This document shows positions 1 to 8,596 of a stretch of DNA of 32,449 bases, piece after piece (the stretch's first letter is position 1; every line of letters starts with the position of its first letter). The stretch comes from an uncultured Chloroflexota bacterium (GTDB lineage: Bacteria; Chloroflexota; Anaerolineae; Anaerolineales; Anaerolineaceae). The stretch is from contig CACYHU010000065.1 of NCBI GenBank assembly GCA_902774215.1, forward strand, positions 1-32,449, given 5' to 3'. The translations under genes and the position numbers were made by a program. The notes under the pieces were generated by a model. It ran no database searches and was not told where the DNA came from. It was given only the letters and a program-made list of their open reading frames with translations.

Positions 1-36
1 TGCAAGGATCGGTAATCCGATGATGATCTCCCACAT
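1..36 (-). CDS. mreD: MreD, rod-shape-determining membrane protein (N-terminal 12 codons only)
   Basis: Immediately downstream of the mreC stop on the minus strand, an ATG at 34-36 opens a frame reading MWEIIIGLPILA up to the window edge. MreD is a small polytopic membrane protein of the elongasome and nearly always follows mreC. The short hydrophobic start with a proline is what MreD N-termini look like, and the five-base gap to mreC is typical of this operon. Only 12 residues are visible, so the identity rests mainly on gene order. Confidence 0.6.
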   Translation of the reverse strand, partial: MWEIIIGLPILA

Positions 37-41
37 ATTGC

Positions 42-875
42 TTATTCCAATGGCGCTGTATTGGCAGGCGAGAAGTTGGAAACCACCAGAACTGCCTGCA
101 GCGAGTTAAAATCTTCTGCGGGAAGGATAGATGCTGACTGAAAGATTTCATTATTGATCTGGTTGACATTCAGGACCTGTCCAATAATAAAGTCCGCAGG
201 GAATTCACCGCCGAGACCGGATGTCTGTACAATTTGCCCCGGTTCAAGGTTCACGTCCTGTGAAACCATTTCAATCGTGATATCGCCGGTGATCGATCCC
301 TGAACGACGCAGTCAGCTTCCGCCTCTACAACGACAGCATTGATCATAGATGTAGAGTCTGTAATCAGTTTGACCCTTGCAGCGGAAGCAGTTACAGCAT
401 CGATCCTGCCCACAAGGCCTTTGTTTGTCACTACCGGCATCCCTGCGCGTACACCGGAATCACTTCCCTGGTCGATCAGAATATATTTGAGAAACGGGCT
501 TGGATCTTTACCGATCACTTTTGCCGGAACGTACTGCTCATCCGGACTGCTGCGTGCAAAGCCGAGAAGCGCATAAAGAATGTCAGCTTCGTTCAGGTTC
601 TGCTGCAGCTGAATAATACGGTTCTGCAGTTCCGCAACCTGATTGCGGAGGTCTTCATTTTCAGCCACCAGTGCTACCTGATCCTGCGAAATCGAAAACA
701 GGTTGATGATAAAATTCAAGCGTTCCATCAGTGTTGACTGAGCCTGAACGACCGGACTCATAACACGATCAATAAATTTTGCCATATATCCGCTGAGGGC
801 AAGGAACGCTATACCCAAAACGAAAAGAACAAGAACTATTTTTTTCCAGTTTTTGAAATTAATACGTTTCCGCAT
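42..875 (-). CDS. mreC: MreC, rod-shape-determining periplasmic scaffold protein
   Basis: MreC links the cytoplasmic MreB filament to the peptidoglycan elongation enzymes on the outer face of the membrane. The 277-residue protein has a short basic N-terminus (MRKRINFKNWKK), one membrane anchor at about residues 12-33, a coiled coil at about 65-98 (EDLRNQVAELQNRIIQLQQ) and then the paired beta-barrel domain with the family motif GSDSGVRAGMPVV followed by GLVGRI. Length is normal for the family. It lies 25 bases after mreB and 5 bases before mreD, so the three are one operon. No clear Shine-Dalgarno is visible ahead of the ATG. Confidence 0.95.
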   Translation of the reverse strand: MRKRINFKNWKKIVLVLFVLGIAFLALSGYMAKFIDRVMSPVVQAQSTLMERLNFIINLFSISQDQVALVAENEDLRNQVAELQNRIIQLQQNLNEADILYALLGFARSSPDEQYVPAKVIGKDPSPFLKYILIDQGSDSGVRAGMPVVTNKGLVGRIDAVTASAARVKLITDSTSMINAVVVEAEADCVVQGSITGDITIEMVSQDVNLEPGQIVQTSGLGGEFPADFIIGQVLNVNQINNEIFQSASILPAEDFNSLQAVLVVSNFSPANTAPLE

Positions 876-900
876 ATTTTTGCGAATTCAAAGTGAATGA

Positions 901-1965
901 TCAGCGCGGATTACTGAAACGATCCACACTTGCACGGAATTGTTCCAATGCTTCTTCGCTTTCCAGAATGGCACCTGCACCCCGGGCCACGCTAGTCATC
1001 GGATCATCAGCCACCCAGACACGAATTCCGAGCTCGTCATTTAAACGGTCAGCCATACCGAGGATCTGGGCACCGCCTCCGGAAAGACAGATTCCTGTTT
1101 CGATCAGGTCCGCCACCAGTTCCGGAGGAGCTTCATCGATAGCATCTTTTATCGTATCCACCATTACCTGGATCGAACCGGAAATTGCTTCGCGGATCTC
1201 CACAGAGGAAACTTCTACAGCTTCCGGAAGACCTGTCACAAGGTTCCGGCCGCGTATGATCATGGTTTTTTCTGTCGGCAGCGGAAAGGCGGAAGCAATG
1301 GAGATTTTTGTCTGCTCAGCCATTCTTTCACCGATAAACAAATTATACCGGTTGCGGACATATGTGATGATATCCTGCTCGAGTTCATCACCGGCTACAC
1401 GTAGCGAACGGAATACCACAATTTCATTCAGGGAAAGAATCGCAACTTCGGTGGTTCCGCCACCAATATCTACAACCATCGTACCGCGTATTTCATTAAT
1501 AGGCAATCCGATACCGATTGCGGTAGCTTTCGGTTCTTCGATCAGATAAATTTCCCGTGCGCCTGCGGCCATTGCGGCGTCATAAACCGCTCTGCGTTCC
1601 ACATCGGTCGCGCCGCAGGGGATCCCGATCACCACACGAGGGCGGGGGAACGGTGCAATTGACTGTTGATGTGCCCTGCCGATGAAATAACCAAGCATGG
1701 CCTGTGTGATCTCAAATTCCGAGATCACGCCATCCCGCAGCGGCCGGATCACGGAAAGATTGGCCGGTGTCCGTCCAACCATTTCCTTTGCCTGCATACC
1801 GATGGCTACAGGCCTTTTTGTTCTCTTTTCGACAGCAACCCACGACGGCTCATTAATAACGATACCTTTTCCGCGTACATAAACTAATGTATTAGCGGTA
1901 CCAAGATCAATACCGATATCAAGGGAAAATAATCCTAACAGCCAGTTCAGTGGGTTAAAAGCCAA
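901..1965 (-). CDS. mreB: MreB, actin-like rod-shape-determining protein
   Basis: MreB is the bacterial actin that forms membrane-associated filaments and directs lateral wall synthesis. The 354-residue product opens with a hydrophobic, probably membrane-binding helix (NWLLGLFSLDIG) and then shows the actin-fold nucleotide motifs: phosphate 1 (DLGTANTLVYV), connect 1, phosphate 2 (VVDIGGGTTEVAI) and the adenosine motif (LSGGGAQILGM). The start is a TTG codon, chosen because GGAG lies seven bases upstream and because no in-frame ATG exists before the conserved N-terminus. It is the first gene of mreB-mreC-mreD, downstream of a TATAAT box at 2017-2022. The paralogue Mbl cannot be excluded by eye, but the mreC and mreD context favours mreB. 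Confidence 0.96.
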   Translation of the reverse strand: MAFNPLNWLLGLFSLDIGIDLGTANTLVYVRGKGIVINEPSWVAVEKRTKRPVAIGMQAKEMVGRTPANLSVIRPLRDGVISEFEITQAMLGYFIGRAHQQSIAPFPRPRVVIGIPCGATDVERRAVYDAAMAAGAREIYLIEEPKATAIGIGLPINEIRGTMVVDIGGGTTEVAILSLNEIVVFRSLRVAGDELEQDIITYVRNRYNLFIGERMAEQTKISIASAFPLPTEKTMIIRGRNLVTGLPEAVEVSSVEIREAISGSIQVMVDTIKDAIDEAPPELVADLIETGICLSGGGAQILGMADRLNDELGIRVWVADDPMTSVARGAGAILESEEALEQFRASVDRFSNPR

Positions 1966-2016
1966 AACTCAACTCCGAAACATATAATAGTCATATTGCA
2001 TGCACAATATAAAAAT

Positions 2017-2022
2017 ATTATA
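2017..2022 (-). promoter_or_regulatory. Putative -10 box of the mreBCD operon
   Basis: A perfect TATAAT on the minus strand lies about 50 bases upstream of the mreB TTG start. The -35 position is A/T-rich with no good TTGACA match, so the assignment rests on the -10 box and its placement. Confidence 0.5.
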
Positions 2023-2095
2023 CCAAATGTTTTAAAATTTTAAGGTTTTTTGCCTCTTCCAGTTTTCGATTTTATAAAAGTTTTATATCTGGTCA

Positions 2096-2181
2096 GGAAC
2101 GAGTGACGCAGCAAAGGCAGAAGACCCTTCGTGCGGGCTATCCCGCAGCAAAGTCCCTGTCCCTGTGTGTTCCGTGCGGAA
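2096..2181. repeat. Hairpin-rich intergenic element between mreB and the HAD gene
   Basis: This non-coding stretch carries a perfect hairpin (TGCGGG, loop CTAT, CCCGCA; 2132-2147), a second hairpin TTCCG-TG-CGGAA (2170-2181), and the ten-base direct repeat CGCAGCAAAG at 2107-2116 and 2144-2153. GGAAC at 2096-2100 can pair with GTTCC at 2168-2172. It is more G/C-rich than the flanking spacer. It may be a dispersed repetitive element or the 3' end structure of the HAD transcript. No other copy was noticed in this window. Confidence 0.4.
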
Positions 2182-2190
2182 TAAATTCTT

Positions 2191-2856
2191 CTAATTTTTC
2201 AGTAATATTCGGGGTAAATCATTGACTGTTTCAAGCACCAGGTCCGCCTTATGTTTACGCAGCAGCCATTCAGAGTCAAAACCGCTTTTTACTGCGACTG
2301 CATAAGCACCTGCCCGGTGCGCACATAAAATATCAAACATGGTATCCCCGACCAGAACACAGTTTTCCGGTAAAACGCCTGCTTCTTCTGCCATTTTCTG
2401 CATAGGGGCCGGATGCGGTTTAATAAATTTGCAGTCTTCAGATGATACAACAAAGCTGATCATTTTTTCAAGCTTAAATTTTCTAATAAACGCATCTGTA
2501 CTGCCTCTGCCGCCAGAAGTAATGATGCCGAGCATATACTTTTTGCTGAGCGCTTTCAGCGTTTTTCTCATTCCGGCAATTTCTTTATATTTATAATTTT
2601 TATTGATAGAAAAATGACTGTGCAATTTGCTGATAAGTTTATCAAGTCCAACAAGATCGAGCAGCCGGTAAAATCCATGCAGGACGGTCTCACCCGCCAT
2701 AATTACCGGCCGGTTTATTTTTTCCAGCCTTTCAACAGAAACAAACGGCAGCAGTTTATGTCCCAAAGCAGATGTCTTTTCAATATAATAATCGTCAGTG
2801 TCAGCAAGTGTACCGTCAACATCAAAAGCGATAAGTTTCAAATTTTCAATATCCAT
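2191..2856 (-). CDS. HAD-superfamily hydrolase, phosphoglycolate phosphatase/beta-phosphoglucomutase-like
   Basis: A 221-residue haloacid dehalogenase-type phosphatase acting on a small phosphorylated metabolite; the substrate cannot be read from the sequence. Motif I is DVDGTLADT (nucleophile D12, acid D14), motif II is the Ser/Thr in GIITSGG, motif III is the Lys in KPHPAPM and motif IV is GDTMFDI. A helical cap domain fills about residues 20-95, as in subfamily IA (Gph, PpaX, PgmB). It stands alone, divergent from the ABC ATPase gene, with only a weak ribosome-binding site. The name Gph would be a guess, so no symbol is given. Confidence 0.85.
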   Translation of the reverse strand: MDIENLKLIAFDVDGTLADTDDYYIEKTSALGHKLLPFVSVERLEKINRPVIMAGETVLHGFYRLLDLVGLDKLISKLHSHFSINKNYKYKEIAGMRKTLKALSKKYMLGIITSGGRGSTDAFIRKFKLEKMISFVVSSEDCKFIKPHPAPMQKMAEEAGVLPENCVLVGDTMFDILCAHRAGAYAVAVKSGFDSEWLLRKHKADLVLETVNDLPRILLKN

Positions 2857-3058
2857 GGATTATTCCGTATACTCCCCCTGTTGTCTATATATATGAAAGA
2901 ATTCAAATTATTACGGATGTCCTCCCTGTTACGTGTCAGTATAATTTTATACTAAATTACGCATAATTACATTAATTTCTGTACCATGAATTATCTTACG
3001 GATGTCAGGCTGGGAAAACCTTTGATACCTGTATGGCATGCGATTTAAATCATACAAT

Positions 3059-3081
3059 ATGTAATAAATAAATTATTACAT
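3059..3081. promoter_or_regulatory. Perfect palindrome, putative operator upstream of the ABC ATPase gene
   Basis: ATGTAATAA (3059-3067) and TTATTACAT (3073-3081) form a perfect nine-base inverted repeat around five bases. A further half-site, TTATTAC, lies at about 3104-3110. The palindrome sits about 65 bases upstream of the -10 box of the divergent ATPase gene. An A/T-rich dyad of this size is typical of a dimeric repressor or activator site, but the cognate regulator is not in the window. Confidence 0.45.
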
Positions 3082-3147
3082 TCGTAATTATTCAGTCAAT
3101 TTTTTATTACAAGACGGGTATTTCTTTAAGATTTTTCAAAATGATGA

Positions 3148-3153
3148 TATAAT
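3148..3153 (+). promoter_or_regulatory. -10 box of the ABC ATPase gene
   Basis: A perfect TATAAT sits 37 bases upstream of the chosen ATG at 3191. The -35 region (about 3125-3130, TTTAAG) is weak, which would suit an activated promoter. The box overlaps an upstream in-frame ATG at 3152, so that ATG would not be on the transcript. Confidence 0.6.
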
Positions 3154-3190
3154 GAAGTCACTATACACAACCGAAATGGAGGTTTATTTT

Positions 3191-4285
3191 ATGGCAAGTG
3201 TCACTTATGACCATGTAGTAAAACGATTTGGCGACATCAATATTCCGATCAAAGATAAAGAATTTCTGGTATTGGTTGGCCCGTCCGGCTGCGGTAAAAC
3301 AACAGCGCTGCGCTGCCTGGCCGGTTTGGAAGAAGTTACCGAAGGTGAAATCCGCATCGGTGACCGTGTCGTGAATGATGTCGCCCCAAAAGATCGTGAC
3401 ATTGCCATGGTATTCCAGTCCTATGCTCTTTATCCGCACATGACCGTGTATGATAACATGGCATTCGGTTTGAAGCTCCGCAAGACCCCGAAAGAAGAGA
3501 TCGACCGCAAGGTGAAAGCCGCTGCCGAATCTCTGGGACTTGAACGTCTGCTTCAGCGCCGCCCGCGCGAGCTTTCCGGCGGTCAGCGTCAGCGTGTTGC
3601 TCTGGGACGTGCTATTGTTCGTAACCCGCAGGTATTCCTTTTCGATGAACCGCTCTCCAACCTTGACGCGAAACTGAGAGTTCAGACACGTTCTGAGATT
3701 TCCAAACTGCACCAGAAGGTTCAGACAACATTCATCTATGTTACACATGACCAGGTCGAAGCTATGACAATGGCTGACCGTATTGCCGTCATGAACAAGG
3801 GCTATGTCCAGCAGTTGGATACACCTCAGACGCTTTATGACTTCCCGGCCAACCTCTTTGTCGCAGGATTCATCGGTTCCCCGTCAATGAACTTCTTCAA
3901 TGCGAAGATCAAAATCGAAGGCACCAAAGCCTATGTCTTCAACGATGATTTCTGTGTTGAAATCCCGGAACAGCGCAAGAAAGCTTATATGGATATGCAT
4001 ATGAAGGATATCATCTTCGGTATCCGCCCTGAAAATATCCACAATCCGGAATACTGCCCGGCCGGTATCATCAAAGCCCCGATCAAGGCTAAGGTTGATG
4101 TAACGGAATTGATGGGTAATGAAATTTTCGTCTACGCCCTTTCCGGCAACACTCAGTTTGTCGCACGTGTTGACCCGCGCAGTCGCTATAAGGTTGGCGA
4201 TGAAGTAGAACTGACCATGGATATGACCAACTTCCATGTCTTCGATCCTTCACTTGACGCTGATAATCCGGTAGCAGTCCGGTGA
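3191..4285 (+). CDS. Sugar-type ABC transporter ATP-binding protein (MalK/UgpC/MsmK family)
   Basis: This 364-residue cytoplasmic ATPase would power a carbohydrate or glycerol-phosphate importer. In order it shows Walker A (GPSGCGKTT), the Q-loop ([13 protein letters not shown]), the signature [15 protein letters not shown], Walker B ([13 protein letters not shown]), the H-loop ([15 protein letters not shown]) and a C-terminal TOBE/MalK-type regulatory domain from about residue 230. The start at 3191 is chosen because GGAGG lies eight bases upstream and because the longer frame would begin inside the -10 box. No permease or binding protein adjoins it and a terminator follows at once. It is therefore probably a shared ATPase serving several transporters, as MsmK does in Gram-positive bacteria. 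Confidence 0.93.
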   Translation: MASVTYDHVVKRFGDINIPIKDKEFLVLVGPSGCGKTTALRCLAGLEEVTEGEIRIGDRVVNDVAPKDRDIAMVFQSYALYPHMTVYDNMAFGLKLRKTPKEEIDRKVKAAAESLGLERLLQRRPRELSGGQRQRVALGRAIVRNPQVFLFDEPLSNLDAKLRVQTRSEISKLHQKVQTTFIYVTHDQVEAMTMADRIAVMNKGYVQQLDTPQTLYDFPANLFVAGFIGSPSMNFFNAKIKIEGTKAYVFNDDFCVEIPEQRKKAYMDMHMKDIIFGIRPENIHNPEYCPAGIIKAPIKAKVDVTELMGNEIFVYALSGNTQFVARVDPRSRYKVGDEVELTMDMTNFHVFDPSLDADNPVAVR

Positions 4286-4312
4286 TGGTGATAGGGAATT
4301 AGTCGAATCAAT

Positions 4313-4343
4313 AAAAAGCTGTCGGATATCCGGCAGCTTTTTT
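4313..4343. terminator. Bidirectional intrinsic terminator
   Basis: AAAAGCTGTCGG, loop ATAT, CCGGCAGCTTTT forms a roughly 12-bp stem (one G-T pair) followed by a T run, with a matching T run on the other strand. It lies between the convergent ABC ATPase and esterase genes and can serve both. Confidence 0.88.
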
Positions 4344-4376
4344 AGATAATATAATGTCAGTATAAATATGTAAAGA

Positions 4377-5132
4377 TCAGATATGCTGTTTTATCCGGAA
4401 ACCGTCGGAATACCATTTCAGATAATCCGGAAGATATTTTTTCCAATACTCAAGATCGTGACCACCGTCACCGATCACCAACTCATGGGGATAAAACAAC
4501 TTCAGCAGCTGTTCTGAAAATTCAGAACCGATGCGAATCGCGTTATCCTGATTTCCGATATCTATACGAATACGTAAAGTAGGAATATCAGGATGGTCGC
4601 GGATGATCCCGTAAATTTTCGGGAGCGAATAGAAAGCATTGGCCGGACTGTGTACGCCTACGCTTCCAAACCTTCCGTAATTTTCAAAAGCAAAATATTG
4701 TGCCCATTGCGCCCCCCGCGAAATTCCGCCAACTGCTGTATTATCAGGTGCTGTATCTACAGGGAAGTTTTCCTCTACAAACGGCATAACTTTCAGCAAA
4801 AATTCATCATGGAATTTTGATTCGTAAATATCTTCCATATAAGCAACATCATGCGGAAGAACAACGAAAAAGGGAATAATTTCCCCTGTATCATATAAAT
4901 AATTCAGCGTATCAAGCAGCCCGATCTTTTCCCAGACAATGGGCTGCTGCCATCTCCCATGGATAAGATACAAAACCGGATATACGGCATTTTCTTCAAC
5001 AGAAACAGGGGAATAAACATAAATATCCGGATCTTCATAATATTCCAACGTAAAAAAATCGGCTTTCGCCGATACAATTTCAGGAATGAGCCAAATTGAA
5101 CCCAGCAGAAAAAACAAAAATTTCCGGAACAT
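4377..5132 (-). CDS. Secreted putative esterase (esterase D/enterochelin-esterase-like alpha/beta hydrolase)
   Basis: The 251-residue protein begins with a signal peptide (MFRKFLFFLLGSIWLIPEIVSA) and continues as an alpha/beta hydrolase of the PF00756 type. Visible elements are the oxyanion strand and turn YLIHG, the nucleophile elbow GISRGA (GxSxG), a likely acid in RIDIGNQDNAI and the terminal catalytic His in GDGGHDLEYW. Relatives include feruloyl/acetyl xylan esterases, S-formylglutathione hydrolase and mycolyltransferases. Export suggests action on polysaccharide esters or envelope lipids, but the substrate is unknown. It ends at a terminator shared with the convergent ABC ATPase gene. 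Only 21 bases separate its start from the gene upstream, so it may be the last gene of that operon. Confidence 0.82.
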   Translation of the reverse strand: MFRKFLFFLLGSIWLIPEIVSAKADFFTLEYYEDPDIYVYSPVSVEENAVYPVLYLIHGRWQQPIVWEKIGLLDTLNYLYDTGEIIPFFVVLPHDVAYMEDIYESKFHDEFLLKVMPFVEENFPVDTAPDNTAVGGISRGAQWAQYFAFENYGRFGSVGVHSPANAFYSLPKIYGIIRDHPDIPTLRIRIDIGNQDNAIRIGSEFSEQLLKLFYPHELVIGDGGHDLEYWKKYLPDYLKWYSDGFRIKQHI

Positions 5133-5153
5133 TCAGTATTCAGTATTTTCTAA

Positions 5154-5585
5154 TTAAACAGCACGGATCCCGCGATAATTTCGGGACGTCACTGTTTTCA
5201 GGATCGTATTGGCGTTTTTATTCAGAATTTCACCAAGCTCAGCGGCACTCATCGGCTGATTTCCGCGTGACAAAAGGACACGGAAGATACAGTCAGTCAA
5301 CGGACCATTTTCCTGGATAAATCCATTTTGTTTCGCGCAATGTGAAAAAAGGCAATCGACAAGAATATCTTTCTGCTCTACTTCACCTGTTTCCGGGTCA
5401 ACGACGTCTATCAAATCAGAGGTGTCATCAGCTTCTTTAAATTGTGTATAATGTTCTTCGCAGAGGTAACCGGCAAGAAGTGTCCGCCAATTCTGCTCTT
5501 TTGTTTTCCAGTAATCAAAATCAATAAACAGCGGGGTATCCACTGTGACTTTCATATAAGCAGGTTTCTTTTCGATATCAGGCAT
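5154..5585 (-). CDS. Uncharacterised protein with C-terminal winged-helix-like segment
   Basis: I do not recognise this 143-residue protein. The first half is acidic and aromatic (PLFIDFDYWKTKEQNWRT), with two Cys-containing stretches (AGYLCEEH and CLFSHCAKQNGF). The last 45 residues (IFRVLLSRGNQPMSAAELG, then NANTILKTV) read like a helix-turn-helix or winged helix. The start at 5585 is preferred over the longer frame because AGGA lies about seven bases upstream and because this ATG overlaps the stop of the preceding gene by eight bases, the usual arrangement for translational coupling. The two proteins are therefore probably made together and may act as a complex. Confidence 0.7.
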   Translation of the reverse strand: MPDIEKKPAYMKVTVDTPLFIDFDYWKTKEQNWRTLLAGYLCEEHYTQFKEADDTSDLIDVVDPETGEVEQKDILVDCLFSHCAKQNGFIQENGPLTDCIFRVLLSRGNQPMSAAELGEILNKNANTILKTVTSRNYRGIRAV

Positions 5586-7155
5586 TTTCTTCCTCATCCT
5601 TATCAATCAGTTTAAAATACATCTCATCGATCTGCTGAATGGATCCTTCATGCAAAAGAATTGCATACAGCAGATGGGGCGGGATCCTGCGCAGCATATT
5701 CATGGCTGAATAGATTTCATTGAAATGAATGATTCCCTGCGGATTATCTTTAGATAATTCTCTGAAAACAAGCTCGATCTGCCGGGTGATATTTGCTTCC
5801 TTACGGTTGTTCGCTTCCCAAAAGGTATCCAATTGGGGAGAATTCTCAACATAAATCGCCATGCGCTCATCAAACAGGGTCGTTACCTTATGCTGATTCG
5901 TTTTAAACGAAAAGTGATTTTTTTCATCCAAATTGAAGGAAAGGATCCAATCCTTGGAAGAACGCGGCGGAATCAGTTCGAGTTCAATGATGCCCGGATC
6001 GTCTGTGCGGTTTATCGTGAAGATACTGCCCGGGATCAGCCCGTTTGCACGATACCATGGTTTTAATCCGCAGACATAATTCTTTGATAAAATGACCCAT
6101 CCTATAAATGTTTCGGAGGTTTTCTTATCTCTGAAGGTAAAAACAACACTGTCTGTTTCATTGGCAGTCGGGAAAATTGACTGAAGCGAACCGATCAGAG
6201 GTACTGTACCGGCTTTCCAATGCGGATAGGACAGGGTCAGACGAACGGAGTCGGCTGATTCTGCAGGCTCAATGAGCTGATCTTCCTCCAGCTCATCCTG
6301 AATATCTGCGAAGGATATGCTTTTCACAGCTTCATCTGTGTCATAAGAACGAAGTTCCTCATTGAATTTCAGCGTCAGCGGCGTTTTACGGACATCCTCA
6401 GGCTGCATTTCTTTCAGCGTCCACAGAACGACGTTTGCCGGACCGACTTCGCCAAACCGGTCGTCATTCTGCATGGCATAATTGAATGAGAAAACCGTCA
6501 GTTCCTGATTGCTGTCCATCGGATATTCCAATTGCTCCAATATTTCTTCTGTGTGCATCGGCTGTCCCTCTGCCATTTCAAGAACGGCTTCAGCAAGGTT
6601 CAGGTAACCCGGGTTTACATCAGTCAGAAGCGCATGGGGGAACCAAAAGTTTCCAATACGGACCAGATCATCATTTTCAGAAAGAACGGCAGCGATTTTT
6701 TTTGCGATCCTGCGTCCAAACTTTCTCACAACATATTTCGGATCCAATAAATTCTGATCCGGATTGTTATAATCATATTGATTCAGCTTATGGGATTCCA
6801 GTCCGGAAGCATATTCTTTTGCAGTGCCGTCCGGGAAAACGACTTTGATTACGGAAAATTTTCCAAAAGCGGGATTCACACCTTCCCTGACTGACTCAAC
6901 AACTCCGTGAGCACTGTTTTGAAGGGGGAATTCGATCTTATCTCCCGGCGCGTAAGTCTTCGACGGACGATAATACTGATCATCCTTTTGTGATTCTTCA
7001 TTTCCGTTTTTTTTGTAGGATTTAATGCGGTTTTCTATCAATGTCTCTGCTAATTGAAGCGGGGTCATCGGAGTTTCCTCTTCCAAAAGACGGTTGTAAA
7101 TCAAATCAAGATCATTTTCATCAATATTTGTAGAAGACCAATCAAGCGTGTTCAT
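5578..7155 (-). CDS. Uncharacterised 525-residue protein with winged-helix-like and beta-barrel-like segments
   Basis: No family is recognised with certainty. Residues about 10-45 (PMTPLQLAETLIENRI) resemble a short winged helix. Residues about 65-120 look like a small beta barrel of the SH3/KOW kind (YAPGDKIEFPL, HGVVESVREG). Residues about 165-235 (LAEAVLEMAEGQPMHTEEI) resemble a HARE-type winged helix, a fold found in RNA polymerase delta subunit and chromatin proteins. The C-terminus has another helical module (GIIHFNEIYSAMNMLRRIP). There is no signal peptide or membrane segment. AAGGA lies nine bases before the ATG. The gene is coupled to the 143-residue gene by an eight-base overlap. 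A nucleic-acid-binding or transcription-associated role is an inference from the folds only. Confidence 0.75.
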   Translation of the reverse strand: MNTLDWSSTNIDENDLDLIYNRLLEEETPMTPLQLAETLIENRIKSYKKNGNEESQKDDQYYRPSKTYAPGDKIEFPLQNSAHGVVESVREGVNPAFGKFSVIKVVFPDGTAKEYASGLESHKLNQYDYNNPDQNLLDPKYVVRKFGRRIAKKIAAVLSENDDLVRIGNFWFPHALLTDVNPGYLNLAEAVLEMAEGQPMHTEEILEQLEYPMDSNQELTVFSFNYAMQNDDRFGEVGPANVVLWTLKEMQPEDVRKTPLTLKFNEELRSYDTDEAVKSISFADIQDELEEDQLIEPAESADSVRLTLSYPHWKAGTVPLIGSLQSIFPTANETDSVVFTFRDKKTSETFIGWVILSKNYVCGLKPWYRANGLIPGSIFTINRTDDPGIIELELIPPRSSKDWILSFNLDEKNHFSFKTNQHKVTTLFDERMAIYVENSPQLDTFWEANNRKEANITRQIELVFRELSKDNPQGIIHFNEIYSAMNMLRRIPPHLLYAILLHEGSIQQIDEMYFKLIDKDEEENA

Positions 7156-7180
7156 AATCTGGTTTCCTTTACCGAAAAAA

Positions 7181-8596
7181 TTACGGGAATTGCGTACTCA
7201 GCCATGTTACCGGGTTTACATAAGTGGAATTTACGATCACTTCCCAATGCAAATGCGGACCGACTGACCGGCCGGTAGAACCGATCAGACCAATCAAATC
7301 TCCGCGCTTCACCTGCTGACCCGCGGAAACCAGCAATTGCGACTGATGTGAATAGGATGTATAAACGCCCCAGCCATGGTCGATCACTGTAAAGTTACCA
7401 TGGATAGGCAGTAAATCCGCAAAAATAACAGTGCCGTCCGCAGCCGAGTAAATGTTGATGTTGTCAGCTGTCATGACGCCAAAGTCAACACCGGAATGAT
7501 AATTGTGAAATACTCCGTTATTGTAGGTGCGCCGATTACCAAAACCGGAGACAAAGTACGGTTCGTCCACCGGAAAAGACATCATCGTACCCCAGGATCT
7601 GACCGGAGATGTCTGCGTTAGATTTCTCACTGTTTCTGTATCCAACGTCTGGTTTTCTTCTTCAAGCGTTGAAGAATCGACACCTTCAACGACTTCACTG
7701 GCAAAAATCCCTGCAGCGATAATGATGGGCTGATGCAGTTCGAAATGTTCCTGTGCCTGATTGCGTCCGGTAATATTCAGCTGGTTTAAACCGACGGTTT
7801 CCATCGCGTCTATGCCGAGCATGGCATACCAGTCATCCGTATCTCCATCCCTGAAGAAGCGCAGGTTATAATTCCCGACCGAGCCGCCAAGACTTTCAAG
7901 CTTTTCAGCAGCGACATGAACCACATGGGTTTCTCCCTGTGTCAATGGCAATTGTTTGATTTCAATTGTGCTGACAAAGGGTGCCACGGAATGAGCTTCA
8001 AATTTTCCTGAAGAGTCATTTGTTTTACCGAAAAGAACCTGTGAATCGGAAAAATCCCAGACGCCATTGGCTCTGTTGACTTTTTGCAGTGCCGCAGGGG
8101 AAAGTCCAAGCCTGGCACTCTTGAGCAGGAGGCAGTCGCCTTTATCAAAATTTGAAACTGCTGAAATGGAATTCGCACGGTCATTACTGATCGTGGTGAG
8201 AAGGGAACCGATATACAACTCAGTCGGAGAAACCAGAGTGTTGATTTCGCCAAGTTTGGACGGTTCCATTCCGGAAAGAATACTCAGGGTGTCAAGTGTA
8301 TCACCGATATTTATATAGCGGGTAGCAATAGACCCCTCAACACCGGCTAAGGTAGGGATTTTTATACGTGTGCCAATGGAAATCGCGTTTACATCCGGTA
8401 TGTGATTGATCGACAGAATGTCATCAACTGTCGTGTTAAACATACCCGCAACGATTGAAAGAAAGTCACCTTCTTCAATCGTGTATTCTGCATATACTTC
8501 TTCGTCTTCAGCTTTTACAGGTAAACAAAAAACAGCGAAAAACAGAAAAGAGACCAGTAAAACCGTCAGGCAGCGGCAAAAGAAACTATTCATCAT
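7181..8596 (-). CDS. Secreted LysM-domain M23 metallopeptidase (murein hydrolase)
   Basis: The protein would bind and cut peptidoglycan outside the membrane. After a signal peptide (FCRCLTVLLVSFLFFAVFC, cleavage near VKA) comes a clear LysM repeat (YTIEEGDFLSIVAGMFNTT to GTRIKIP) and two weaker LysM-like repeats. A beta-rich domain follows, then a C-terminal M23 domain with the expected zinc and catalytic residues: HSGVDFG, the middle His in YTSYSHQ and the final HLHWE. The start is placed at the ATG at 8594-8596, which gives 471 residues and a clean signal peptide. A TTG at 8632 would add 12 residues but has no Shine-Dalgarno. Domain composition is NlpD/spore-hydrolase-like. Confidence 0.9.
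   Translation of the reverse strand: MMNSFFCRCLTVLLVSFLFFAVFCLPVKAEDEEVYAEYTIEEGDFLSIVAGMFNTTVDDILSINHIPDVNAISIGTRIKIPTLAGVEGSIATRYINIGDTLDTLSILSGMEPSKLGEINTLVSPTELYIGSLLTTISNDRANSISAVSNFDKGDCLLLKSARLGLSPAALQKVNRANGVWDFSDSQVLFGKTNDSSGKFEAHSVAPFVSTIEIKQLPLTQGETHVVHVAAEKLESLGGSVGNYNLRFFRDGDTDDWYAMLGIDAMETVGLNQLNITGRNQAQEHFELHQPIIIAAGIFASEVVEGVDSSTLEEENQTLDTETVRNLTQTSPVRSWGTMMSFPVDEPYFVSGFGNRRTYNNGVFHNYHSGVDFGVMTADNINIYSAADGTVIFADLLPIHGNFTVIDHGWGVYTSYSHQSQLLVSAGQQVKRGDLIGLIGSTGRSVGPHLHWEVIVNSTYVNPVTWLSTQFP

Noticed and set aside
3152..3190. Longer start for the ABC ATPase gene at ATG 3152
   Set aside because: That ATG lies inside the TATAAT box and lacks a ribosome-binding site, while ATG 3191 has GGAGG at the right distance.
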